Under the pieces are notes generated by a model, which worked only from the letters and a program-made list of their open reading frames with translations, ran no database searches and had not been told where the DNA came from. 5,015 nucleotides of DNA, from assembly GCA_016765265.1 (NCBI GenBank), contig JAESQG010000100.1, positions 3,652 through 8,666 of the forward strand, in the 5' to 3' direction. Source of the DNA: Pseudomonadales bacterium (GTDB lineage Bacteria > Pseudomonadota > Gammaproteobacteria > Pseudomonadales > DC-out160). Numbering within the stretch: the stretch's first letter is position 1; the number at the start of each line of letters is the position of its first letter. The position numbers were made by a program, and so were the translations under genes. Of the stretch, positions 1 to 4,927 are shown one piece after another.

Positions 1-222
1 ATTTCGACTATCCGTGTAAAGACTAGCTTGAAATAGGGTGAATCTCTGTAATAATCTGGCCTGTGAATCTTTCAGTGCACTTATCGTTGTGTTGCAGGGC
101 CAAAGAATACGTTCTTAAACTTAGTTAACTTAAGGTATGTTTACTGAGGCAAAGCTATTCAATCCAGTTTAAAAAACAGGTCCAATGATGCTAGTTCTCC
201 AAACAAGTAAAGGTAATTAATA
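1..222. other. Non-coding region upstream of the cold-shock-domain gene
   Basis: No reading frame of convincing length or composition enters from the left edge, and all three forward frames meet stops within the first 40 bases. The stretch probably holds the promoter and 5' leader of the gene at 223. A weak sigma70-like pair, TTGCAG (92-97) and TTAAAC (115-120) with a 17-base spacer, is the best I can find, but its -10 match is poor. The short AT-rich palindrome AGTTAACT lies at 123-130. I see no cspA-type cold box. The end of any gene to the left is outside the window. Confidence 0.5.
209..213 (+). promoter_or_regulatory. Ribosome binding site fixing the GTG start at 223
   Basis: AAAGG ends nine bases before a GTG codon and no ATG competes in frame nearby. 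The frame that follows immediately reads into a cold-shock domain (TTVKKWF), so this site supports the GTG as the true start. Confidence 0.6.
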
Positions 223-561
223 GTGTTGCAAACGACAGTCAAGAAGTGGTTTCGAGATAAAAATTACGGGTTTCTGGACAACGGTGATGGACCTGACATT
301 ATGGTCCGCAAGGCCGATTTACAGAATTGTCAATATTTGAGAGTAGGGGTGGCGGTTGAGTTTGAGGTTGGGGCTGAAAAATCAGGGTTAATTGCAAAAA
401 AGGTAAAATTATCGGGCTCCCGAAATAACCAGGATGGCCAGAACCAAAACAACCATAATAATCACCAGAACAATGGCAATAATCACAATAATCGACACAA
501 CAATTCAAACGGTCAACGCAATAATAACAACCGACCATTTCGACCTGGCGTGATGACCTGA
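223..561 (+). CDS. Cold-shock-domain protein with Asn-rich low-complexity tail
   Basis: This 112-residue protein should bind single-stranded RNA or DNA in the cytoplasm. Residues 3-63 form a cold-shock domain: TTVKKWF opens strand 1, KNYGFL (13-18) is an RNP1-like motif, DIMVRKADL (25-33) stands where RNP2 lies, and VAVEFEV (43-49) and IAKKVKL (57-63) form the later strands. In RNP2 the usual V-F-V-H is I-M-V-R, so one stacking aromatic and the His are missing. I believe this variant occurs in other gammaproteobacteria. The tail (68-103) has 20 Asn, 5 Gln and 4 His in 36 residues, then ends in an Arg/Pro-containing segment. Ordinary Csp proteins stop near residue 70, so the tail is an addition. 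The start is GTG, supported by AAAGG upstream. The gene is monocistronic and converges on the rhomboid gene. The domain is clear; the cellular role, including any cold induction, is inferred. Confidence 0.88.
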   Translation: MLQTTVKKWFRDKNYGFLDNGDGPDIMVRKADLQNCQYLRVGVAVEFEVGAEKSGLIAKKVKLSGSRNNQDGQNQNNHNNHQNNGNNHNNRHNNSNGQRNNNNRPFRPGVMT

Positions 562-644
562 TCCAAGATTTCGTCGAATAAATTCGCATTCGGTCCTTCA
601 CTCACTAGTGGTAAATTTTCGACACCCGAATGAGAACCCATCAA

Positions 645-670
645 TATCCAAGCGTACTTATCCAAGCGTA
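645..670. repeat. Two 12-base direct repeats, period 14
   Basis: TATCCAAGCGTA occurs at 645-656 and again at 659-670, separated by two bases. A shorter piece, ATCCAAG, is also at 561-567, at the stop codon of the cold-shock gene. The repeat lies in the convergent gap between the cold-shock and rhomboid genes. It could be a replication-slippage duplication or a paired protein-binding site, and nothing in the sequence decides between them. Confidence 0.6.
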
Positions 671-679
671 ATATGGACG

Positions 680-696
680 AAACTGTCAGTTTTTTT
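680..696 (+). terminator. Possible weak terminator for the cold-shock gene
   Basis: AAACTG and CAGTTT (680-692) form an inverted repeat around a single T and run into a seven-base T tract (690-696). The real hairpin could have only about four pairs, because the loop needs at least three bases. It is therefore weaker than a normal intrinsic terminator, although its place 120 bases after the stop codon in a convergent gap fits one. Confidence 0.3.
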
Positions 697-743
697 ATTG
701 AAGCCACTAGGATGAGAATTTGTTATCTTGGAAATGCATATGA

Positions 744-1298
744 CTATGCCTTAACCTTACTTGTTCGACTGATTCGCGCAGCTAACACCCCGGCCAACAA
801 TCCAAACATGTGACCTTCAAAGGACACGCCTGGTTGTGTGGGAAGTACTCCCCAAATCATTCCACCGTATAAACCTATCACCAGCGTAGCAATAACAAGC
901 GAACTCAGATTCCGTTGAAACCAGGCAGAAGCGACACAAAGCCCCCACAAACCAAATATCCAACCACTAGCGCCGATATGGTTCGCTGAACGTGCGAACA
1001 GCCATACCCCAGATCCACCCACGATGATGATAAATAAGCTATTAGCAATAAAATACGTTCTACCCTTGGCCAAGCAGACCAAGGACAAAATGAAAAGTGG
1101 TATTGAATTGCTAATAATATGCGTAAAGTTTGCATGTAAAAATGGCGAGGAGACTATACCGTAAAGGTGATCTAACTGTCTTGGGATTAAACCATAGCGA
1201 GATAGAGAATAGCCTACTGAATAATTTAAAAGGTGGATTCCCCACAACATGCCCAGTAAAAATAGAGGAATAGTGAGGTGTTTTCTAAAGAACTGCAT
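744..1298 (-). CDS. Rhomboid family intramembrane serine protease
   Basis: This 184-residue inner-membrane protease should cut transmembrane or membrane-proximal substrates inside the bilayer. The family Ser-His dyad is visible: GASG (109-112) with nucleophile Ser111 at the start of helix 4, and GH (162-163) with His163 in helix 6. The supporting H-x3-N of helix 2 is His60/Asn64. Six hydrophobic segments lie near residues 8-28, 58-76, 81-100, 107-125, 132-150 and 158-176, the minimal bacterial six-helix form without extra cytosolic domains. The lead-in to helix 2 (GLIPR, SPFLHANFTH) is typical of the family. The ATG at 1298 has GAGGG six bases upstream, inside a perfect palindrome. It is transcribed divergently from the isocitrate-dehydrogenase-like gene and convergently to the cold-shock gene, so it is probably monocistronic. 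Its substrate cannot be read from the sequence. Confidence 0.93.
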   Translation of the reverse strand: MQFFRKHLTIPLFLLGMLWGIHLLNYSVGYSLSRYGLIPRQLDHLYGIVSSPFLHANFTHIISNSIPLFILSLVCLAKGRTYFIANSLFIIIVGGSGVWLFARSANHIGASGWIFGLWGLCVASAWFQRNLSSLVIATLVIGLYGGMIWGVLPTQPGVSFEGHMFGLLAGVLAARISRTSKVKA

Positions 1299-1299
1299 G

Positions 1300-1309
1300 G
1301 AGGGCCCTC
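1300..1309 (-). promoter_or_regulatory. Palindromic ribosome binding site of the rhomboid gene
   Basis: GAGGGCCCTC is a perfect 10-base palindrome directly before the rhomboid ATG. On the minus strand the GAGGG half is a strong Shine-Dalgarno sequence six bases from the start, and the CCCTC half is its complement. A loopless hairpin cannot form, but two transcripts, or an overlapping antisense leader, could pair here. Confidence 0.5.
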
Positions 1310-1440
1310 ACTATTTAATATATTTACGGATTTTTGTACCCATTATGGTAAGAAATCAGCTGAGATTTGTCCAAAGAAAAATTCTCATACTCTTCGTAGG
1401 GTGCCTTTATCCTGGCATGAATTCGAAAATGCGCCATTGC

Positions 1441-1466
1441 GGACTAAACTTGTAGAAAGTAAGTCC
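1441..1466 (+). other. Hairpin in the leader of the IDH-like gene
   Basis: GGACT (1441-1445) pairs with AGTCC (1462-1466), and ACTT (1448-1451) pairs with AAGT (1457-1460). This gives nine pairs with a small internal loop and a five-base apical loop. No T tract follows, so it is not a terminator. It may be leader structure or a binding site 57 bases before the ATG. Confidence 0.35.
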
Positions 1467-1523
1467 TACCTGTGATCAAAACGGGGGGGCTGAAAAAATT
1501 CATAGGCCATTTTAGGTATCATT

Positions 1524-3266
1524 ATGGAAAACAAAATAAAAGTCACTAAGCCACTAGTTTTGTTACATGGAGACGAAATGGCACAAGTCGCATTCGAACG
1601 GGTGGTCGAGCAGTTTATTTCAAATAAATTAGATATTGAATTAGTCGAAATAGATCTCTCTGCGGAGAATCGATTACTTACCAACGGTAAGGTAATACTT
1701 GAATCCATTGAAGCGTTAAGAAATTATGGCGTAGGCATTAAAAATGCGGGTATGACGGTCAATCGTGAACAGCTGGAAGCGCTATTAGCTAAGCATCCAT
1801 CCATCAATAGGGAATTATTAGATCCGCTAGCGACCAAATCACCTAACGGGGCTATTCGGAAGGGGATTGGCGGTAATATAACTCGAGAAGACATCCCGTT
1901 TTACAATATTAAACGACTCAGTCCTGATTGGATCGGGCGGGATATTGAAGTTGACACTATGTCCGGTGGAGGAAATAAACACAGCCACAATGAATTATCA
2001 AAAGTGACAGGAATCATTAAAGTTGTCTTTGTTGGTAAGAGTGGCGATCCAGTAGAGTTACATAGACGTCAAATTAGTAAAGGTGACCCGTGGTTGCTGG
2101 CGTCAAATGATATCTCAAAAGTAAAAGAGTGGGCCCATCAATTCTTTCAGCGTGCATTAACTGAAAAACGGGATGCATATTTAGGCCTAAAAGATACCGT
2201 TATTCCTGGATATGATGGAGTAATGAGAGCGGCGATAGAAGATATTTTTAAAAATGACTATGAGCAAAAATTTCAACAATCGGGATTGCAATATCATTAT
2301 GAACTGATCGACGCGCAGGCCGCGCGTATCATATCGAATCCGCCTGTTCGCGCGCTGTGGGGTGTGCCTGAAAACACCTCCGGCCGAAAATTATTCAAGC
2401 TCGTACAAACGCTTAAAAAATACGGTATTCCTGATCGAGAATGTAGTGTCTCAATTTCACGAATGAGCGCGGGAGGTGGAGATCAATATGGTAGTTTTAA
2501 TATGCCTGCTGATGAGGACGGCATTCTGAAAGTGATACTTGACGGGGAAGAAAAATGTGCGCGTGTGGTAAGTAAAAACGATCCCATTATTTTCATGGCT
2601 AATTCTCACCAAGCAATAAAGGACTGGGTGAGCCAGGTGTTTAGAGATGCCGCTAGTAATGATAAAGAAATTTATTTCGGTCTGAAGCGCGAATACATGG
2701 AGTACGATGACGTCTTTAGCACAGTGATTCGTGAAGTAAGGCAGGAGCTTGTGGCGGACAGTACCCAGCCGCCCTCATTTATGATCATGCGCCCTTCCAG
2801 CCAGCTTAAAAAAATGATTACTGATCCTCCTCGAAAAGGAATTTACCCGGCATTGAATTTAGACGGTGATATTTTTTCTGATATTGCTGCTGCGCTGGGT
2901 GGGAGTTTGGCGACGGCAAGTTCTATTATTGAGAGTAAAGATGGCACGATGCTCTATGAAGCGCCCCATGGAACCGCACATGATCTCTATTTGAAGTATA
3001 TGGAAACAGATGGAAAAGAGGCTTACTTTAACTCATCTGCTTTGTTGTTTGCAGTAGCGAATGCTTTGGAAACCTTAGGTTTTAGGGACGATAATAAAGC
3101 TCTCATCTCATACTCAGCGGCGCTGAAAACTGCCTTGGTGGATACGGTAGGCCGGGGTATTATTACCGGAGACTTAAAGGGAAAAACAACCGACCCAAAT
3201 AATGAAACCATTGTAGATATGTTTGGGTTTCTAGACGCGGTGGATCGCAGTTTGGAGACTAAATGA
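1524..3266 (+). CDS. Isocitrate-dehydrogenase-like enzyme with duplicated clasp/small domain
   Basis: This 580-residue cytosolic enzyme probably converts isocitrate to 2-oxoglutarate and CO2. Residues 11-136 match eukaryote-type IDH: HGDEM (15-19), Thr78, and KSPNGAIR with Ser106, Asn108 and Arg112, then Arg121. The C-terminal part (about 445-575) also matches: NLDGDIFSD with metal-ligand Asp449 and Asp453, EAPHGT (479-484), Asn503, and DDNKAL. Between them the clasp/small-domain region occurs twice (about 139-300 and 301-463). Normal type II enzymes have about 414 residues, so the excess equals one repeat. Repeat 1 keeps Lys223 and Asp263, the pair normally given by the partner subunit, but lacks the DGD...SD motif. 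Repeat 2 keeps Tyr322 (DQY) and the Asp pair but has lost the Asp263 equivalent. Asp487-Leu488 replace the NADP-binding Arg-His, suggesting NAD+. The ATG has TAGG upstream. Family membership is firm; single-chain action and cofactor are inferred. Confidence 0.9.
   Translation: MENKIKVTKPLVLLHGDEMAQVAFERVVEQFISNKLDIELVEIDLSAENRLLTNGKVILESIEALRNYGVGIKNAGMTVNREQLEALLAKHPSINRELLDPLATKSPNGAIRKGIGGNITREDIPFYNIKRLSPDWIGRDIEVDTMSGGGNKHSHNELSKVTGIIKVVFVGKSGDPVELHRRQISKGDPWLLASNDISKVKEWAHQFFQRALTEKRDAYLGLKDTVIPGYDGVMRAAIEDIFKNDYEQKFQQSGLQYHYELIDAQAARIISNPPVRALWGVPENTSGRKLFKLVQTLKKYGIPDRECSVSISRMSAGGGDQYGSFNMPADEDGILKVILDGEEKCARVVSKNDPIIFMANSHQAIKDWVSQVFRDAASNDKEIYFGLKREYMEYDDVFSTVIREVRQELVADSTQPPSFMIMRPSSQLKKMITDPPRKGIYPALNLDGDIFSDIAAALGGSLATASSIIESKDGTMLYEAPHGTAHDLYLKYMETDGKEAYFNSSALLFAVANALETLGFRDDNKALISYSAALKTALVDTVGRGIITGDLKGKTTDPNNETIVDMFGFLDAVDRSLETK
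1938..2423 (+). repeat. Protein-level repeat 1 of the IDH clasp/small domain (residues 139-300)
   Basis: This segment carries the landmarks SGGGNKHS (147-154), SKVKEWAHQFF (198-208), YLGLKDT with Lys223, GYDGVMRAAIEDIF (229-242), ELIDAQ with Asp263, and ISNPP (270-274). It aligns with repeat 2 and with the single copy in dimeric IDH. It has lost the clasp Arg/Tyr positions and the DGD metal motif. There is no obvious DNA-level identity with repeat 2, so the duplication is old. Confidence 0.75.
2424..2912 (+). repeat. Protein-level repeat 2 of the IDH clasp/small domain (residues 301-463)
   Basis: Landmarks parallel those of repeat 1: SAGGGDQYGSF (315-325), SHQAIKDWVSQVF (361-373), YFGLKRE with Lys388, ITDPP (432-436), then NLDGDIFSD (445-453), which joins the conserved C-terminal domain. 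The DQY motif resembles human IDH1 YGDQY, and the following PADEDGILKV resembles the second clasp repeat of monomeric IDH. The catalytic Asp found in repeat 1 is replaced around residues 423-426 (RPSS). Confidence 0.75.
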
Positions 3267-3306
3267 CGGGATCTTGTCTTAATGTAATCTACACGCCAGA
3301 AGATAA

Positions 3307-3337
3307 AAGGTTAAACCTTAAGTTCGCCAGTTTTTTT
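3307..3337 (+). terminator. Possible weak terminator after the IDH-like gene
   Basis: AAGGTT and AACCTT (3307-3319) form an inverted repeat around one A. A seven-base T tract follows at 3331-3337, after an 11-base gap. The gap and the short stem make this a poor intrinsic terminator. It is 40-70 bases past the stop codon and before the next gene's leader, which is where one is expected. Confidence 0.25.
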
Positions 3338-3384
3338 AAAAATACCTGTCAATCTCTGGAACAATCAAGCTAGTATTTAGTCAC

Positions 3385-3402
3385 ACCAATACCATCATTG
3401 GT
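3385..3402. promoter_or_regulatory. Inverted repeat upstream of the bufferin-like gene, possible operator
   Basis: ACCAAT (3385-3390) and ATTGGT (3397-3402) are perfect inverted halves six bases apart. They lie 24 bases before the start codon and just after a weak -10-like TAGTAT (3371-3376). The position would suit a repressor site or a leader hairpin. No regulator is identifiable in the window. Confidence 0.35.
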
Positions 3403-3412
3403 TTGCGTACAA

Positions 3413-3418
3413 AAGGAG
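3413..3418 (+). promoter_or_regulatory. Ribosome binding site fixing the TTG start at 3426
   Basis: AAGGAG, a near-complete Shine-Dalgarno sequence, lies seven bases before a TTG codon. The TTG begins a textbook signal peptide (NKK followed by a hydrophobic run), and no ATG or GTG is available in frame near it. Confidence 0.75.
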
Positions 3419-3425
3419 CAATATT

Positions 3426-3701
3426 TTGAATAAAAAGACAGTCACTTTATTGATAGGTGCATTCGCTTTATCTGCTGGTATTGGAGTTTACGCGGTTCCA
3501 AACCAACCATCCGAGTGGGAAAAATGTGCAGGCATATCAAAAGCGGGAGAAAATGATTGTGGAGCTTTAGATGGATCTCACCCTTGTGGCGGGCAAGCTA
3601 AAGTGAACGATTCTGCAAACGAGTGGGTCTATGTGCCAAAAGGCACCTGTGAAAAACTGACAGGTGGTAAGGTTGTTGGCGTTAAACCAGCAAAGAAATA
3701 A
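3426..3701 (+). CDS. DUF2282 family (BufA1/bufferin-like) secreted precursor peptide
   Basis: This 91-residue protein begins with a Sec signal peptide: NKK, a hydrophobic core at about 5-20, and likely cleavage after VYA (21-23). The mature part carries the DUF2282 pattern: EKCAGISKAGENDC (Cys34, Cys45), SHPC (Cys54) and EWVYVPKGTC (Cys75), then a Lys-rich end. Members studied as bufferins are periplasmic copper-binding peptides whose central cysteines are modified by a DUF692 (MNIO, BufB) enzyme with partner BufC before export. Here all four core cysteines and the signal are present, but no bufB or bufC lies next to it. A strong hairpin follows, so the gene seems monocistronic. It starts with TTG behind AAGGAG. 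Membership of DUF2282 is confident; copper binding and modification are inferred, and an unmodified envelope protein is possible. Confidence 0.87.
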   Translation: MNKKTVTLLIGAFALSAGIGVYAVPNQPSEWEKCAGISKAGENDCGALDGSHPCGGQAKVNDSANEWVYVPKGTCEKLTGGKVVGVKPAKK

Positions 3702-3767
3702 GATTATAAAGAATGCTCTTTAGACTATTTTTATCACACAAAGCATTAGTGTTTAAAATCTTTTGTT

Positions 3768-3812
3768 CATAAAAACAGTGGCAGATTAATATAATCTATC
3801 ACTGTTTTTATG
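3768..3812. terminator. Strong intrinsic hairpin, probably a two-way terminator
   Basis: CATAAAAACAGTG (3768-3780) and CACTGTTTTTATG (3800-3812) are perfect 13-base inverted halves. Inside them AGATTA (3783-3788) pairs with TAATCT (3792-3797) around a three-base loop, with one G-U pair and one mismatch between the stems. The core stem runs into TTTTTAT on the plus strand and has the mirror A tract on the other side. It lies 66 bases after the bufferin-like stop and 28 bases before the next start, so it should separate the two transcripts. Confidence 0.75.
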
Positions 3813-3840
3813 TAAGCTTTATTTCGATGGTTAAAACGAA

Positions 3841-4299
3841 ATGATTGGATATCTAACAATAAGGCAACGAGTTAACAAATGGCTGTTGGTATCATTGTTG
3901 ATAATGGTAGCTCTTCCTGTCACGTCATTTGCCGAACCCGTTGAACTTCACGCCTGGTCTGACGAGGTGTTTCAAAAGGGCAAAGATGAGAATAAACTTA
4001 TCCTCTTAGATTTGGTGGCTGATTGGTGTCAGTTTTGTATTAAGATGGAAGAAACCACCTATAAAGATGAGAGCGTCACGAGCACCCTAAATAAGGGCTA
4101 TCTAGTGGTAAAAGCAGATGAAGCTGATTACCCTGAGCTAGCAGAAAAATATAAAAATGATGGCCGTCCCACCACGGTTATTTTTAACCCTGATGGAACA
4201 CAGATAATAAAACGAGTGGGTTATATAAAACCCCAATGGATGAATTGGATGCTACAAGCCATCGCTCAAAACCCCACATCTAAAACAGGTCAATTATAG
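3841..4299 (+). CDS. Exported thioredoxin-like protein, WCQFC active site
   Basis: This 152-residue protein appears exported: a basic N-terminus (RQR, K13), a hydrophobic core (about 14-29) and probable cleavage after SFA (29-31). The mature part is a thioredoxin fold of the Thioredoxin_7/DsbD-C-terminal style. It has a first strand LILLDLVADW (53-62), redox site WCQFC (Cys63, Cys66), helix EETTYKDESV, second strand VVKADEADY, the cis-proline RPTT (109-112, Pro110) and a final strand plus helix (QIIKRVGYI...WMNWML). It should act as a periplasmic thiol reductase or disulfide-handling protein; the partner is unknown. The ATG has no clear Shine-Dalgarno sequence, and the n-region is long, so the true start is slightly uncertain. 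It sits between the cysteine-rich bufferin-like gene and the flavin dehydrogenase genes, but a hairpin cuts it off from the former. The gap of 55 bases to the next gene permits co-transcription. Confidence 0.85.
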   Translation: MIGYLTIRQRVNKWLLVSLLIMVALPVTSFAEPVELHAWSDEVFQKGKDENKLILLDLVADWCQFCIKMEETTYKDESVTSTLNKGYLVVKADEADYPELAEKYKNDGRPTTVIFNPDGTQIIKRVGYIKPQWMNWMLQAIAQNPTSKTGQL

Positions 4300-4354
4300 G
4301 TCCTATTTTTGGTTTAGCAGCTCCGCCCCGCTGAGTTTATTTTTAGAGTTAACT

Positions 4355-4927
4355 ATGGATAGAAGATTATTTTTGCAACATTCTGTGAGAGCAGCAGTTG
4401 GCGGATTTGTTCCCGTTGTTTTTAGCGTCTCATTTGACGCGACTGCCGAACCGGACCCTTTAATTGAATCCAACTCTAAACTCGGGTTATCCAATGCAGA
4501 CTGGAAAACCCTTGCATCTGCGCAAGAGCATTTATTACCGTCAGAAAAAAATGTACCTGGTGCGAAGGAAGTTTCTGCAACCAAGTATTTTCACTACGTG
4601 CTAAATCAACCCGAGCTGGACCCTGAGGAATTAGAATTTCTGGTAAAAGGGGTAACAGAGTTAGCAGAGCTTTCGATTAAAGAGTTTAAAAAACCATTTT
4701 TTGAATTGAACAACAATAATAAAGAAAAGGTTTTAAGAGCACTGGAACGGACGGATGACGGGTTTTATTGGTTGCGATCGGTGTTATTTTACTTGTTAGA
4801 AGCATTGCTGGGGGATCCTAGTTATGGCGGAAATCCAGAAGGTATTGGGTGGCAGTGGCTTGATATTAAACCTGGGTTTCCACGCCCTACCGGTATTCCT
4901 CAGGGCAGGATAGGGTCTGTACCGTGA
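4355..4927 (+). CDS. Gluconate 2-dehydrogenase subunit 3 family protein, Tat-exported
   Basis: This 190-residue protein is the small subunit type that accompanies membrane-bound or periplasmic GMC flavin dehydrogenases (gluconate, 2-ketogluconate and sorbitol dehydrogenase relatives). It begins with a twin-arginine signal, DRRLFLQ (2-8), then a hydrophobic stretch to about residue 26 and likely cleavage after ATA (29-31). In this family such a Tat signal is thought to carry the folded partner flavoprotein across with it. The body is mostly helical. Near the C-terminus is the family signature LLGDPSYGGNPEGIGWQWLD (151-170), followed by a Pro/Gly-rich end. The stop overlaps the next start by four bases (GTGA), so the pair is translationally coupled. 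AGAG lies a few bases before the ATG, a modest ribosome site. The family is clear; the sugar or alcohol oxidised is not readable from this subunit. Confidence 0.9.
   Translation: MDRRLFLQHSVRAAVGGFVPVVFSVSFDATAEPDPLIESNSKLGLSNADWKTLASAQEHLLPSEKNVPGAKEVSATKYFHYVLNQPELDPEELEFLVKGVTELAELSIKEFKKPFFELNNNNKEKVLRALERTDDGFYWLRSVLFYLLEALLGDPSYGGNPEGIGWQWLDIKPGFPRPTGIPQGRIGSVP
4912..4915 (+). promoter_or_regulatory. Ribosome binding site for the overlapping GTG start at 4924
   Basis: AGGG lies eight bases before GTG, within the end of the upstream gene. It supports the GTG that overlaps the TGA stop as the real start of the oxidoreductase. Confidence 0.55.

Larger units (their letters stand above)
1299..1523. 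other. Divergent control region between rhomboid and IDH-like genes
   Basis: These 225 bases separate two divergent starts and must carry both promoters and leaders, yet I see no confident sigma70 pair on either strand. Dyad elements are present: TCAGCTGA (1356-1363), nested within AAATC...GATTT (1353-1368), is a possible operator core. A hairpin lies at 1441-1466, and a run of seven G at 1483-1489 stands out in AT-rich DNA, 34 bases before the downstream ATG. Open frames through here lack family signatures and a coupled ribosome site, so I do not call a gene. Confidence 0.5.

Noticed and set aside
127..136. AACTTAAGGT, which recurs in reverse complement at 3315-3324
   Set aside because: A 10-base AT-rich match in two unrelated intergenic regions of a 5 kb AT-rich window can arise by chance.
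299..601. Minus-strand 100-residue frame opposite the cold-shock gene
   Set aside because: Its Cys/Tyr/Gly-rich content is simply the complement of the Asn codon runs of the real gene.
736..749. GCATA/TATGC hairpin at the rhomboid stop codon as a terminator
   Set aside because: The stem has only five pairs, overlaps the stop codon, and has no T tract following it on the minus strand.
1278..1475. Forward 65-residue open frame between the rhomboid start and the IDH-like gene
   Set aside because: It overlaps the rhomboid start antisense, has no good ribosome site and no recognisable domain. Its composition looks like translated control-region DNA.
1524..3266. Reading the long enzyme as two fused genes or a frameshifted duplication
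   Set aside because: The frame is continuous, both repeats are diverged at the DNA level, and the residue losses are complementary. This fits an old, functional duplication, not a recent error.
4318..4345. CAGC...GCTG stem followed by a T-rich stretch before the subunit 3 gene, as an attenuator
   Set aside because: Four pairs with an eight-base loop, and an interrupted T run that does not directly follow the stem, are too weak to call.
4303..4584. Minus-strand 93-residue frame opposite the subunit 3 gene
   Set aside because: It is antisense to a well-identified gene, with no family signature and no supporting ribosome site.
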